Shown here in pieces: positions 1-9,181 of a stretch of 64,000 nucleotides of DNA. The stretch is from Roseivivax halodurans JCM 10272 (lineage in GTDB: Bacteria; Pseudomonadota; Alphaproteobacteria; Rhodobacterales; Rhodobacteraceae). How positions within the stretch are numbered: position 1 is the first letter of the stretch; every line of letters begins with the position of its first letter. The position numbers and the translations under genes were made by a program. The notes beneath the pieces were generated by a model that was not told the DNA's origin, did no database searches, and saw nothing but the letters and a program-made list of their open reading frames with translations. The stretch covers positions 62,001 through 126,000 of the forward strand of contig NZ_JALZ01000009.1 in the NCBI RefSeq assembly GCF_000521785.1. Reading direction: 5' to 3'.

Positions 1-1
1 C

Positions 2-421
2 CGGGCGCGCGCGGCGGCGATGGCGATGATCCCCACCTCGACCGGAGCCGCCAAGGCCATCGGCGAGGTGCTGCCCGGCCTCGCCGGCAAACTCGACGGC
101 TCGGCCATCCGGGTGCCGACGCCGAACGTGTCGGCGGTGGACCTGACCTTCGAGGCGGGGCGCGACGTGACCGTGGACGACGTGAATGCCGTGGTGCAGG
201 ACGCGGCCGCGGGTCACATGGGCTCGGTTCTCGCCTACGATCCCGAACCTAAGGTCTCGATCGACTTCAACCACACGACCGCGAGCTCGATCTTCGCGCC
301 CGACCAGACGAAGGTCATGGGCCGCCGCCTCGTGCGCGTTCTGGCATGGTACGACAACGAATGGGGGTTTTCCGCGCGCATGGCCGACGTCGCCGGAGCG
401 ATGGGCCGCCTGCTCCACTGA
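2..421 (+). CDS. gap: Glyceraldehyde-3-phosphate dehydrogenase, C-terminal part
   Basis: This is the 3' end of a type I GAPDH gene cut by the window edge. The enzyme oxidises glyceraldehyde-3-phosphate to 1,3-bisphosphoglycerate with NAD+ in glycolysis and, in reverse, in gluconeogenesis. The visible 139 codons carry the family's C-terminal half: the stretch S-T-G-A-A-K-A near the start, the R-V-P-T-P-N-V substrate-side motif, and the near-terminal WYDNEWGFS signature. The active-site cysteine lies upstream of the window. The frame is open to the first base, so this is a partial gene and the internal ATG codons near position 20 are not its start. The next gene is convergent. Confidence 0.95.
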   Translation, partial: RARAAAMAMIPTSTGAAKAIGEVLPGLAGKLDGSAIRVPTPNVSAVDLTFEAGRDVTVDDVNAVVQDAAAGHMGSVLAYDPEPKVSIDFNHTTASSIFAPDQTKVMGRRLVRVLAWYDNEWGFSARMADVAGAMGRLLH

Positions 422-454
422 CCGCCACGCGCCGCGGCGTCGATCGGCGGCCCC

Positions 455-502
455 CTTCTTCTTGACGAAAATATCCCGGGAGCGCGAGGGCAGAGCCCTC
501 GC
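455..502. repeat. Short intergenic element with hairpin
   Basis: This lies between the convergent gap and dctD genes. Read on the minus strand it is a perfect hairpin (GCGAGGGC, 3-base loop, GCCCTCGC; 484-502) followed by ATATTTTCGTCAAGAAGAAG at 455-474. A related tract (ATATT, five bases, CAAGAAGAAG) occurs at 4626-4647. From memory, similar hairpin plus GATATTT..CAAGAAGAAG sequences are scattered between genes in Rhodobacteraceae. The hairpin could end transcription from either side, but no good T-run follows it. Confidence 0.5.
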
Positions 503-522
503 CGCCGCAGGCGATCAGGCGC

Positions 523-1857
523 TCAGAGATAATCCGAGCGCTGCAGGCTGTACTTCGCCATCTTCTCATTGAGCGTCCGGCGCGGGAGGCAGAGTTCCTC
601 CATCACTGCCGAGATCGACCCCTTGTGACGCCGCATGGTGTTGTCGATGAGCATGCGCTCGAACGCCTCGACATATTCCTTGAGCGGCTTGCCTTCGGTG
701 GTCATCACCGGCTTCATCTCCTCGTGGTCGTTCATGAGGAGCGAGGCGATGGTGCCCGAGCCGCGGCGCGACTGGAGCGTGGCGCGTTCGGCGAGGTTGA
801 TGAGCTGGCGGACATTGCCCGGCCATGGCGCCTGAAGGAGCTGTGCCGCCTCCTGCGCCGAGACCTCGGGCGCGTCGCAGCCGTATTCCTCGGCATATTG
901 CTCGGACAGGCGCGTGAAAAGCGTCAGGATGTCCTCGCCGCGCTGGCGCAGCGGCGGCACCGTGATGCGCAGCGCCGCAAGGCGGTAGAAGAGGTCCGAG
1001 CGCAAAGCCGTCTCGCAGGTCTTGCCCTCGTCCTGAAGATTGCAGATGGCCACGATCCGCGTCTCTGGCGGGTTGCCCTGCTCGTTGATCACCGACAGCA
1101 GGCGCGCCTGCGCCTGATCGCTCAGCGCCTCGATATCCTCGAGCACCAGCGTGCCGCCGCGCGCCTCCTCCATCGCGGGGAGAACCACATCGCCCTCCTC
1201 CATCGGCCCGAAAAGCCGTTTCATCAGGGTCGGCTCGTCCATCGCGGCGCAGGGCAGCAGAACGAACTTCTTGCCGGCGCGCGAGCCGACGGCGTGAAGC
1301 GCATGCGCGACAAGCGTCTTGCCGGTGCCGGTCTCGCCGTCGATCAGGACGTGCCCGTCGGCCTGGCCGAGATCGAGAATGTCCTCGCGCAGCCGCTCCA
1401 TCGCGGGAGAGGAGCCGATCAGCTTCTGCATGATCTGCGTGCCGTCCGAGAGCTCCTTGCGAAGCTGGCGGTTGTCGAGCGTCAGGCGGCGCGCATTCGT
1501 CGCCTTCTTGGCAAGCTCGGACATACGGTCCGGGTTGAAGGGCTTCTCGAGGAAGTCGAAGGCGCCGATGCGCATCGCCTCGACCGCCATCGGCACGTCC
1601 CCGTGCCCGGTGATCATCACGACGGGAAGCGTGCTGTCGACGCCCATCAGCTTCTTGAGGAACTGGATCCCGTCCATGCCCGGCATCTTGATGTCCGAGA
1701 TGACGATGCCCGGGTAATCCGGTCCGACGGTCGCCAGCGCCTCTTCGGCGCTCGCAAAGCTTTCGGTGTCGTAGCCCGACAGTGCCAGCCACTGGCTGAT
1801 CGACTGGCGCATGTCTTTCTCGTCGTCGACGATGGCGATCTTCATGGCCTTGGCCAT
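523..1857 (-). CDS. dctD: DctD-like response regulator lacking the GAFTGA motif
   Basis: This is the response regulator of the C4-dicarboxylate two-component system, partner of the DctB kinase just upstream (5 bp gap). It is 444 residues long: receiver domain 1-120 (acidic pair D11-D12, phosphoacceptor D55, K105), AAA+ domain about 140-365 (Walker A GETGTGKT at 174-181), and a Fis-type helix-turn-helix at the C-terminus. A normal DctD contacts sigma-54 through a GAFTGA loop after the ELFG motif. Here RLFG (214-217) is followed by PMEEGD and the loop is absent. The Walker B acidic pair reads E240-D241 instead of D-E. A GGAG ribosome site precedes the chosen ATG. A second ATG four codons in is possible. 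I infer that it either works with another sigma factor or acts without ATP-driven remodelling. Confidence 0.85.
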   Translation of the reverse strand: MAKAMKIAIVDDEKDMRQSISQWLALSGYDTESFASAEEALATVGPDYPGIVISDIKMPGMDGIQFLKKLMGVDSTLPVVMITGHGDVPMAVEAMRIGAFDFLEKPFNPDRMSELAKKATNARRLTLDNRQLRKELSDGTQIMQKLIGSSPAMERLREDILDLGQADGHVLIDGETGTGKTLVAHALHAVGSRAGKKFVLLPCAAMDEPTLMKRLFGPMEEGDVVLPAMEEARGGTLVLEDIEALSDQAQARLLSVINEQGNPPETRIVAICNLQDEGKTCETALRSDLFYRLAALRITVPPLRQRGEDILTLFTRLSEQYAEEYGCDAPEVSAQEAAQLLQAPWPGNVRQLINLAERATLQSRRGSGTIASLLMNDHEEMKPVMTTEGKPLKEYVEAFERMLIDNTMRRHKGSISAVMEELCLPRRTLNEKMAKYSLQRSDYL

Positions 1858-1862
1858 AGGAG

Positions 1863-3629
1863 TTACTCCGCGGCTTGTTGGTCTTTTTCTTTGTGAATCG
1901 GCAGCTGCATCTCGAAAACCGCGCCACCCCCCTCGGCGTTCCGAGCCGTGAGGCGTCCGCCGAGATCATGCACGATCCCCGAAGAGATGGCGAGACCGAG
2001 CCCGGTGCCGTCTCCCGGCTGCTTAGTCGTGTAGAATGGCTCGAAGAGCGCGTCGAGATCCTCGATCCCGTGCCCGTTGTCGCGCACGGTCAGCGTCGCG
2101 GTCTCGCCGCTCGCCAGCAGGACCTCAATCTCGGGATTGCGCACGCTCTTGGTCGCATCGAGCGCGTTGCGGAGGAGGTTCACCAGCACCTGCTCGATCC
2201 GCACACGGTCGCCGAGTACCAAGACGGGTGTCTCGGGCAGAATGCGGCTGATCCGCACCTGGCGGGACTTAAGCTGGGGCTCCATCATCGACAGCGCCGA
2301 AGCGAGCGCCTCGGCCATGTCGACGGGATGGAAGGCGTCGTCACCCTTGCGGGCGTAGGATTTCAGCTGCTTGGTGATCGCGCCCATCCGCTCGATCAGG
2401 TCGTCGATGCGGTGGAAGGCGGTCGTGGCCTCCTCGGGGCGGTTGCGGCTGAGCAGGAGGCGCGCGCCGGCGAGATAGGTCCGCATTGCGGCAAGCGGCT
2501 GGTTCAGCTCGTGGCTGACGGCGGCAGACATTTCGCCGAGAGCCGCCAGCTTCGAGCTCTGTTCCAGCGTCTGCTCGGCGACGGCCAGGTTCTCCTGCAC
2601 CCGCTCGCGCTCCGCGATCTCGCCCTGGAGGCGCAGGTTGAGGCGGCGCAGCTCGGCACTCTCGCGCTGGAACAGCGCCATCCTCAGGGCCGTCTTGCGC
2701 GACAGGACGTAGAACGCGCCCGCCGCCAGGAGAGCGAAGACCATGATCTCGAGCGCCAGGACGGCATTCACCCGCTCCCGGACAGAGGCGTAGGTCGTGA
2801 AGGACGAGATCGACCAGCCGCGGAACGGAATGCGACCGTCGATCCGCATGACGGCCTCGCCCCGGATATAGGCATCCGCCGAGGCGGCGGTCCAGTCGGC
2901 GGTAGCCTGGATGGCGCGTTCGATCGCGCTGTCGGGCGGCTGCCGCTCGAGCGCCTCGGAGACCTGCAGGCCGCGCCAGCGCGGCTCGGTCGCGAGGATG
3001 ATCGCGCCCTCGCTGTCGGTCACGAGCACCGCGTCGGAGAGGCCCGCCCACCCCCGCTCGAACTTGTCGAGATCGACCTCGACAACGATGACGCCGAGGG
3101 GCGTTCCCCCAGTCTCGAGCCGGCGCGAGTAGTAGAAGCCGTAATCCCCGGTCTCGAGCTGCTGCGTGGTGAAAACCGTCGAATCGGTCCGCAGCGCATC
3201 GACGAAATAGGGCGCCTGCCGGTGCGTCTCTCCGAGACGGGCACGGTCGGTCGCCGCCACCGTCCGCCCGTCCCTGTCGAGCAGCATCATCGACGCGCCG
3301 CCGATCTGGTCGGCGTAGTAGATCAGCCGTTGAGAGCTCTGGACGTATTCGGCCGAGTCGAGCGCCTGGATCAGCGACTGGTCGAGGGCGAGAAGCTGCG
3401 GCACCACGGCCGCCCGGCGGATCTCGGGCAGCAGGTTCCCCGAATAGAGAGCCAGCCGCAGTTCGGCCCGGTTGCGCGTCGTCTCGGTGAAGCGCGCCGT
3501 CAGCATCTGGTTGGTGACGTAGACCGTCGCGACCGCGGCCACGAAGAGCACGATCAATGCCGCCCGGACCCGCCAGCTCAGCGGGCCGGTGCGGCTGGTC
3601 TCCTCGCTCGTGTCTGGCGCGTCGGACAT
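1863..3629 (-). CDS. dctB: C4-dicarboxylate sensor histidine kinase DctB
   Basis: This is a membrane sensor kinase of 588 residues that should detect C4-dicarboxylates in the periplasm and phosphorylate DctD. One membrane helix lies at about 21-40, a periplasmic double-PDC sensor region at about 41-285, a second helix at about 289-308, then a coiled linker, the HisKA domain with H373 in the motif SHELNQPL, and an HATPase domain ending near residue 580. It is the first gene of a dctB-dctD operon. No TRAP or DctA transporter gene lies on the visible sides (gap downstream, purQ upstream), so the regulated transporter must be elsewhere or beyond the window. Confidence 0.9.
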   Translation of the reverse strand: MSDAPDTSEETSRTGPLSWRVRAALIVLFVAAVATVYVTNQMLTARFTETTRNRAELRLALYSGNLLPEIRRAAVVPQLLALDQSLIQALDSAEYVQSSQRLIYYADQIGGASMMLLDRDGRTVAATDRARLGETHRQAPYFVDALRTDSTVFTTQQLETGDYGFYYSRRLETGGTPLGVIVVEVDLDKFERGWAGLSDAVLVTDSEGAIILATEPRWRGLQVSEALERQPPDSAIERAIQATADWTAASADAYIRGEAVMRIDGRIPFRGWSISSFTTYASVRERVNAVLALEIMVFALLAAGAFYVLSRKTALRMALFQRESAELRRLNLRLQGEIAERERVQENLAVAEQTLEQSSKLAALGEMSAAVSHELNQPLAAMRTYLAGARLLLSRNRPEEATTAFHRIDDLIERMGAITKQLKSYARKGDDAFHPVDMAEALASALSMMEPQLKSRQVRISRILPETPVLVLGDRVRIEQVLVNLLRNALDATKSVRNPEIEVLLASGETATLTVRDNGHGIEDLDALFEPFYTTKQPGDGTGLGLAISSGIVHDLGGRLTARNAEGGGAVFEMQLPIHKEKDQQAAE

Positions 3630-3665
3630 TGGGCGACCCTATGCCGGGCGGAGGTCCGCCTCAAG

Positions 3666-4334
3666 TCAGGCGGTGGCCAGCGTCTCTGCAAGATGCGCAA
3701 AGAGCCTTTTTCCGTCGGTGCCGCCGTGACCGGGATCCGCGGCGCGTTCGGGATGCGGCATCATGCCGAGGATGCGGCGGTTTTCCGACAGGATGCCGGC
3801 GATGTCGTGCACCGAGCCGTTCGGATTGTCGCCGTAGGTGAAGGCGACGCGATCCTCGCCGGCGAGCCGCGACAGCGTCTCGGCATCGGCGATGTAGTTG
3901 CCGTCGTGATGCGCGATGGGGATCTGCAGTTCTTCCCCGGTCGCATAGGCCGAGGTGAAGACGCTGTCCTCGGTCCCGACCACAAGCGGCACGGTCCGGC
4001 AGATGTACTTGAGCCCTGCATTGCGCAGCAGGGCGCCCGGCAGCATGCCTGTCTCGGTCAGGATCTGGAAGCCGTTGCAGACCCCGAGCACGTAGCCGCC
4101 CCGGTCCGCATGTGCCTTCACCGCCCGGATCACCGGCGAGGTCGCCGCGATGGCGCCGCAACGCAGGTAGTCGCCGTAGGAAAAGCCGCCGGGAACGCCG
4201 ACGAGGTCGATCCCCTCCGGCAGCGAGGTGTCCTTGTGCCAGACCATCTCGGTCTCGATGCCGGCGGCGCGCAGGGCCACCGCGAGATCGCGGTCGCAGT
4301 TGGACCCGGGAAAGACGATGACGGCAGCGCGCAT
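3666..4334 (-). CDS. purQ: Phosphoribosylformylglycinamidine synthase subunit PurQ
   Basis: This is the glutaminase subunit of the three-part FGAM synthase (PurL-PurQ-PurS) in step 4 of purine synthesis. It is 222 residues long with a class I glutamine amidotransferase fold. The nucleophile cysteine sits in GVCNGFQIL, and the histidine/glutamate pair is in the C-terminal MPHPERA. The start is the ATG that overlaps the purS stop as TGATG, followed by the typical N-terminus [17 protein letters not shown] longer frame upstream would overlap purS and has no support. purL is not in the window. Confidence 0.97.
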   Translation of the reverse strand: MRAAVIVFPGSNCDRDLAVALRAAGIETEMVWHKDTSLPEGIDLVGVPGGFSYGDYLRCGAIAATSPVIRAVKAHADRGGYVLGVCNGFQILTETGMLPGALLRNAGLKYICRTVPLVVGTEDSVFTSAYATGEELQIPIAHHDGNYIADAETLSRLAGEDRVAFTYGDNPNGSVHDIAGILSENRRILGMMPHPERAADPGHGGTDGKRLFAHLAETLATA

Positions 4335-4564
4335 CACAACACCTCGATGCGGTAGCTCTCGATCACGGTATTGGCGAGCAGGCGTTCGCACATCTCGGCG
4401 ACGCGATCCTCGCTGGTCCCGTCGGCGAGGTCGAGCTCGATGACCTTGCCCTGGCGGACGCCCTCGATACCGTCGAAGCCCATCGCGCCGAGGGCATGAC
4501 GGACCGCCTCTCCCTGGGGATCGAGGACGCCGTCCTTCAGCATGACGTGAACCCGTGCCTTCAT
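4334..4564 (-). CDS. purS: Phosphoribosylformylglycinamidine synthase subunit PurS
   Basis: This is the small subunit (76 residues) that bridges PurQ and PurL in FGAM synthase. The protein begins [20 protein letters not shown], the standard PurS opening, so I chose the internal ATG over one six codons further upstream. It has the expected length and the conserved G-(K)-x-I-E-L segment. Its stop overlaps the purQ start by one base, so the two are translationally coupled in a roughly equimolar pair. It follows purC in the same direction. Confidence 0.95.
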   Translation of the reverse strand: MKARVHVMLKDGVLDPQGEAVRHALGAMGFDGIEGVRQGKVIELDLADGTSEDRVAEMCERLLANTVIESYRIEVL

Positions 4565-4604
4565 TGCGTCCTCCTTCGACAACCGGGCGCGTCGCGTCGC
4601 GCTG

Positions 4605-4679
4605 TCAATCGCGCCCCGGCTCCTGCTTCTTCTTGGGTGGAATATTCAGATACCGGACGTTGCCGCCCGTCTTACGCTT
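4605..4679 (-). other. In-frame 24-codon open stretch after the purC stop
   Basis: Directly after the TGA of purC the same frame stays open for 24 codons (KRKTGGNVRYLNIPPKKKQE and four more) and then ends in TGA. There is no ATG, GTG or TTG inside, so it is not an independent ORF. It could be a read-through tail, a relic, or chance. Its centre (4626-4647) matches the ATATT..CAAGAAGAAG element also seen at 455-475, which is a simpler explanation. The stretch fills the gap between purC and purS. Confidence 0.3.
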
Positions 4680-5441
4680 TCAATTGATGAGCGTCGGCTT
4701 CGTGATCGGTTGCGAATTCTTCGGCATCACGCCGAGCCGGCGCGCCACCTCGGTATAGGCGTCGGCCAGATCGCCCAGATCGCGGCGGAAGACGTCCTTG
4801 TCGAGCTTCTGGCCGCTTTCCGCATCCCAGAGCCGGCAGCTGTCCGGCGAGATCTCGTCGGCCACGATCAGACGCTGGTAATCGCCGTCGTAGAGCCGGC
4901 CGATCTCGATCTTGAAGTCGACGAGCCGGATGCCGACCGCCATCATCACGCCCGACATGAAGTCGTTGACGCGCAACGCGAGGCTCAGGATGTCGTCCAT
5001 GTCCTGCTGGCTGGCCCAGCCGAAGGCCGCAATGTGCTCTTCGGTGACCATCGGGTCGCCCAGCTTGTCGTCCTTGTAGTAATATTCGACGATCGGGCGC
5101 GTCAGAACCGTCCCTTCCTCGATGCCGAGACGCTTCGACAGCGATCCGGCCGCGACGTTGCGCACAACGACCTCGAGCGGAATGATCTCGCAGGACCGGA
5201 CGAGCTGCTCGCGCATGTTCAGACGCTTGATAAAGTGCGTCGGCACGCCGATGTTGTTGAGCCCGGTCATGAAGAACTCGGACAGGCGGTTGTTCAGCAC
5301 GCCCTTGCCGTCCACGACCTCCTTCTTCTGCGCGTTGAAGGCGGTGGCGTCGTCCTTGAAGTATTGCACAAGCGTGCCAGGTTCCGGCCCTTCATATAGA
5401 ATCTTGGCCTTGCCTTCGTAGATCTTCTTGCGACGCGCCAT
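4680..5441 (-). CDS. purC: SAICAR synthetase PurC
   Basis: Phosphoribosylaminoimidazole-succinocarboxamide synthase joins CAIR and aspartate using ATP in purine synthesis. The protein is 253 residues long. It opens with [20 protein letters not shown], the family's hallmark N-terminus, and this fixes the start over an ATG 16 codons upstream. The ATP-site lysine region, the motif KDDATAFNA, the block [12 protein letters not shown] and the C-terminal [11 protein letters not shown] are all present. It heads the purC-purS-purQ operon and is divergent from the DUF1476 gene. Confidence 0.97.
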   Translation of the reverse strand: MARRKKIYEGKAKILYEGPEPGTLVQYFKDDATAFNAQKKEVVDGKGVLNNRLSEFFMTGLNNIGVPTHFIKRLNMREQLVRSCEIIPLEVVVRNVAAGSLSKRLGIEEGTVLTRPIVEYYYKDDKLGDPMVTEEHIAAFGWASQQDMDDILSLALRVNDFMSGVMMAVGIRLVDFKIEIGRLYDGDYQRLIVADEISPDSCRLWDAESGQKLDKDVFRRDLGDLADAYTEVARRLGVMPKNSQPITKPTLIN

Positions 5442-5533
5442 GACGGCCCTTTCGTTCTGGGATCTCGGATCAGTCTCCCGCCCGCGCATCCTTTAGTCCA
5501 TGGACAGCAGCGTCGCAAGCTGTGCCACTGCGC

Positions 5534-5562
5534 TTGCACCGATGCGCGCGCAGCTTCATAGC
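5534..5562 (+). promoter_or_regulatory. Probable sigma-70-type promoter of the DUF1476 gene
   Basis: TTGCAC (5534-5539) and CATAGC (5557-5562) are separated by 17 bp, 36 bp before the DUF1476 start. The site lies in the 156-bp divergent gap shared with purC. This is a motif match only. Confidence 0.35.
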
Positions 5563-5597
5563 TGTGATACCGAACAACTTTGGCCAGGACCGGGATC

Positions 5598-5912
5598 ATG
5601 ACCACTTTCGATGACCGCGAATCCGCTTTCGAGAACAAGTTCGCCCATGACGAGGAGATGAAGTTTCGCGCCGAGGCGCGGCGCAACAAGCTTCTCGGTC
5701 TCTGGGCGGCCGAAAAGCTCGGCCTATCGGGTGACGAGGCCGACGCCTATGCCAGGGAGGTCGTGAAGGCCGACTTCGAGGAGGCCGGCCACGAGGACGT
5801 GGTTCGGAAAGTGGCCGCGGATCTCGGCGACAAATCCTCGCCCGAGGAAATCCGCTCCCAGATGGCCGAGTGCCTGCTCAACGCCAAGAAGCAGCTCGCC
5901 GAAGAGCACTGA
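5598..5912 (+). CDS. DUF1476 protein (F1-ATPase zeta-inhibitor family)
   Basis: A 104-residue, highly charged, helical protein starting MTTFDDRESAFENKFAHDEE, the diagnostic opening of DUF1476. In Paracoccus denitrificans this family is the zeta subunit that inhibits ATP hydrolysis by the F1FO-ATP synthase through its N-terminal segment. That role is known for the family and is transferred here by similarity. An ATG six codons upstream is in frame but gives a non-family N-terminus. The gene stands alone, away from any atp operon, and is followed by a strong hairpin. Confidence 0.9.
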   Translation: MTTFDDRESAFENKFAHDEEMKFRAEARRNKLLGLWAAEKLGLSGDEADAYAREVVKADFEEAGHEDVVRKVAADLGDKSSPEEIRSQMAECLLNAKKQLAEEH

Positions 5913-5919
5913 GTGCCCT

Positions 5920-5954
5920 GGCCCGGACGGCGCCGGACGCGCCGTTTCCGGGCC
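5920..5954 (+). terminator. Strong hairpin after the DUF1476 gene
   Basis: Two stacked stems: GGCCCGG (5920-5926) pairs with CCGGGCC (5948-5954), and ACGGCGC (5927-5933) pairs with GCGCCGT (5939-5945), with loop CGGAC and a TT bulge. This gives 14 base pairs beginning seven bases after the stop codon. There is no T-run, so it may be a weak terminator, a transcript-end stabiliser, or part of the leader of the next gene, whose start is 80 bp away. Confidence 0.5.
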
Positions 5955-6033
5955 ACGCGATGCCGCTGGCAGGCAGGCGCCCTGCCCGGCCCTGCGGTCT
6001 CTGGCCTGTGGACACCCCCGGGGAGAGACCATC

Positions 6034-7050
6034 ATGAACGATCCGTTGACCGCCCTTCTGTCTCGCCGCGACTGGCTGCTCGCGGATGGCGCGACCGGAA
6101 CGAACCTCTTCGCCATGGGGCTCGACGCCGGTGAGGCGCCGGAGCTCTGGAACGCCGATCGTCCGGACGCCGTCCGCGCCCTTTACCGGGGCGCCGTCGA
6201 GGCCGGGTCGGACCTCTTCCTCACGAATTCCTTCGGCGCAAACGCCTCGCGCCTCGCATTGCACGCGTCCGCGGACCGGGCGTTCGAGCTGTCGCGCCGG
6301 TCCGCGGAACTCGGACGCGAGATCGCCGATGCGGCCGGCCGCGAGGTGATCGTCGCCGGCTCCGTCGGCCCGACGGGAGAGATCATGGAGCCCTTGGGGC
6401 CGCTCTCCCATGCCCGCGCGGTCGAGATGTTCCACGAGACCGCCGAAGGGCTGAAGGAGGGCGGCGCGGACGTGCTCTGGCTCGAAACGATCTCGGCACC
6501 GGGCGAGTATCGCGCTGCGGCCGAAGCTTTCGCGCTCGCGGACATGCCCTGGTGCGGAACCATGAGCTTCGACACCGCCGGTCGGACGATGATGGGCCTG
6601 ACCGCGCCCGGGCTCGCGGACCTCGTCGAGGACGTGCCGAACTCTCCCGTGGCGTTCGGGGCAAATTGCGGCGTTGGCGCCTCGGATCTCCTGCGAACGG
6701 TGCTGGCGCTGAACGAGCACGGTACCGCGCGCCCCATCATCGCCAAAGGGAATGCGGGGATCCCCCGCTTCGTCGAGGGCCATATCCACTACGATGGCAC
6801 CCCCGATCTGATGGCGGCCTATGCCGTTCTCGCCCGCAACGCCGGTGCGCGGATCATCGGCGGGTGCTGCGGGACGACACCAGAGCATTTGCGCAAGATG
6901 CGCGCCGCGCTCGAGGGCACGGAGCGCGGTGAACGCCCGACGCTCGGGGAGATTGCGACCACGATCGGTCCCTTCTCTTCCGCCGAGGACGGGACAGCCG
7001 AACCGACCGCCACCCCGAGGGCCGGCAATCGGCGGCGGCGCCGGGGCTGA
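6034..7050 (+). CDS. bmt: Homocysteine S-methyltransferase (corrinoid- or betaine-linked)
   Basis: A 338-residue protein of the zinc-dependent homocysteine methyltransferase family (the N-terminal module of MetH, and BHMT). It transfers a methyl group to homocysteine to make methionine. The zinc ligands are visible as C212 in GANCG and C278-C279 in GGCCGTTPEH. The N-terminus has the family's LLADGATGTNL. It stands alone as one domain, so the methyl donor must come from a partner. The stand-alone corrinoid protein 1.3 kb downstream is the obvious candidate. Direct use of betaine is the alternative. The last 25 residues are a disordered Arg-rich tail. Confidence 0.9.
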   Translation: MNDPLTALLSRRDWLLADGATGTNLFAMGLDAGEAPELWNADRPDAVRALYRGAVEAGSDLFLTNSFGANASRLALHASADRAFELSRRSAELGREIADAAGREVIVAGSVGPTGEIMEPLGPLSHARAVEMFHETAEGLKEGGADVLWLETISAPGEYRAAAEAFALADMPWCGTMSFDTAGRTMMGLTAPGLADLVEDVPNSPVAFGANCGVGASDLLRTVLALNEHGTARPIIAKGNAGIPRFVEGHIHYDGTPDLMAAYAVLARNAGARIIGGCCGTTPEHLRKMRAALEGTERGERPTLGEIATTIGPFSSAEDGTAEPTATPRAGNRRRRRG

Positions 7051-7097
7051 GGCCGGTTGGACGGACGCCGAAGCTTTTCCTGGCAGGAACCGGCAGC

Positions 7098-8213
7098 TCA
7101 GAACAGGTCGAGTTGATCACCCGGTGACGGCGGCGGTCGGAAGAGGTCGCAGCGCAGGGGAGCGGTCTTCCGATCCAGTCTCAGCCGCCGCGCCGCGATG
7201 TCGAACCGGTGCCGGATCAGATCGGCATATTGCCCCTCGCCCCGCATCCGGCGGTGCCAGCGGCTGTCGTAGTCCTTGCCGCCGTGCATCTCCCGCAGAC
7301 GGTTCATGACACGCACCGCACGGTCCGGATAATGCGTCTCAAGCCAGTCCTGCCAGAGCGGAGAAACCTCCCGCGGCAGTCGCAGCATGATCCAGCTCGC
7401 CGCATCCGCTCCGGCCTCGGCCCCGGTCTCCATGATCTTCTCCATCTCGGGATCGGTCAGCGCCGGAACGACGGGTGAGACCATCAGCCGGACCGGAATG
7501 CCTGCCTGCGCGAGGTTGCGGATCGCGGCGAGGCGGCGCTGCGGCGAGGGTGCGCGTGGCTCCATCCGCCGGGCGAGGTCCCGGTCGAGCGTCGTCACAG
7601 ACAGACCGACCCGCACGAGCCCTTCCGAGGCCATCTCTGCCAGGATGTCGATGTCGCGTTCGATCAGGGCGCCTTTCGTGACGATACCGACGGGATGGCG
7701 GAAATCCCGAAGAACCTTCAACACGCCGCGCATGATGCCCCGGTCGCGCTCGATCGGTTGATAGGGATCGGTGTTGGTCCCGATCGCGATCGGTCGGCAC
7801 GCATAGCGCTTGGCGCGCAGCTCCCGTTCCAGCACCTCGGGGGCGGAAGGTCGGGCGACTAGACGCGTCTCGAAATCGAGACCCGGCGAGAGGTTCAGAT
7901 AGGCATGCGTGGGCCGGGCGAAACAGTAGATGCAGCCGTGCTCGCAGCCACGATATGGGTTGATCGTCCGGTCGAACGGGAGGTCGGGTGAACGGACATA
8001 ATTGATCAGGCTGCGCGGCGCCTCGTCCGAGACTTCGGTGCGCAGCACGGACACCTCCTCTGGGATGTCCCACCCGTCATGTGTCAGCTCACGCCCGAAG
8101 CGTTCGAACCTGCCGGTGTCGCAACTCTGCGCTCCGCGGGCGCGGGCCGTTTCGGGAGCGACGGGGTTGAGATGGCGCGGCATGGGTGCATGATTGGAAC
8201 ATTTGACGAACAT
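7098..8213 (-). CDS. PA0069-family radical SAM protein
   Basis: A radical SAM protein related to spore photoproduct lyase, of unknown reaction. With the start chosen here it is 371 residues long. The cluster motif is C90-x3-C94-x2-C97 in GCEHGCIYCFARPTH. This is followed by the family's A-I-G-T-N-T-D-P-Y-Q-P-E/I segment. The start is uncertain: the ATG at 8213 has an AAGGA nine bases upstream, while an ATG 11 codons later (8180, MPRHLNPVAP) has no clear ribosome site but a more typical beginning. It lies antisense inside the methyltransferase-corrinoid cluster and is probably independent of it. Confidence 0.85.
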   Translation of the reverse strand: MFVKCSNHAPMPRHLNPVAPETARARGAQSCDTGRFERFGRELTHDGWDIPEEVSVLRTEVSDEAPRSLINYVRSPDLPFDRTINPYRGCEHGCIYCFARPTHAYLNLSPGLDFETRLVARPSAPEVLERELRAKRYACRPIAIGTNTDPYQPIERDRGIMRGVLKVLRDFRHPVGIVTKGALIERDIDILAEMASEGLVRVGLSVTTLDRDLARRMEPRAPSPQRRLAAIRNLAQAGIPVRLMVSPVVPALTDPEMEKIMETGAEAGADAASWIMLRLPREVSPLWQDWLETHYPDRAVRVMNRLREMHGGKDYDSRWHRRMRGEGQYADLIRHRFDIAARRLRLDRKTAPLRCDLFRPPPSPGDQLDLF

Positions 8214-8367
8214 CCGCAAGGATCCTTGGCGGATCGCGCATGCAAAATTAACGCCTCCGTCGCAGTATGAGCGCGCGAGGTCGCAAACCGGCGATTGTCC
8301 GGGAGGACACGGAACCAATTGTGGGGAAACCGCGCGAGATGGGCCGGTGGCCCCCAGGGAGTGTGCA

Positions 8368-9072
<705 letters not shown>

Positions 9073-9181
9073 TTGGCGCCCGAATCCGGTATCGCTGCGT
9101 CAAAGCGCCGTGAGCACGCACGAGAGGCTTTTTCTTTCGCGCAAACGGGACCATATTGTTTGCCAAGAGAGGAGGCCATGA

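Noticed and set aside
1875-4355. 826-codon plus-strand frame opposite dctB-purQ
   Set aside because: Runs across two well-supported genes on the other strand and is a compositional artefact.
8214-8367. Riboswitch (cobalamin, SAM or SAH type) before the corrinoid protein gene
   Set aside because: I could not find the conserved B12-box or SAM/SAH riboswitch cores in the leader, nor in the leader of the methyltransferase gene at 5955-6033.
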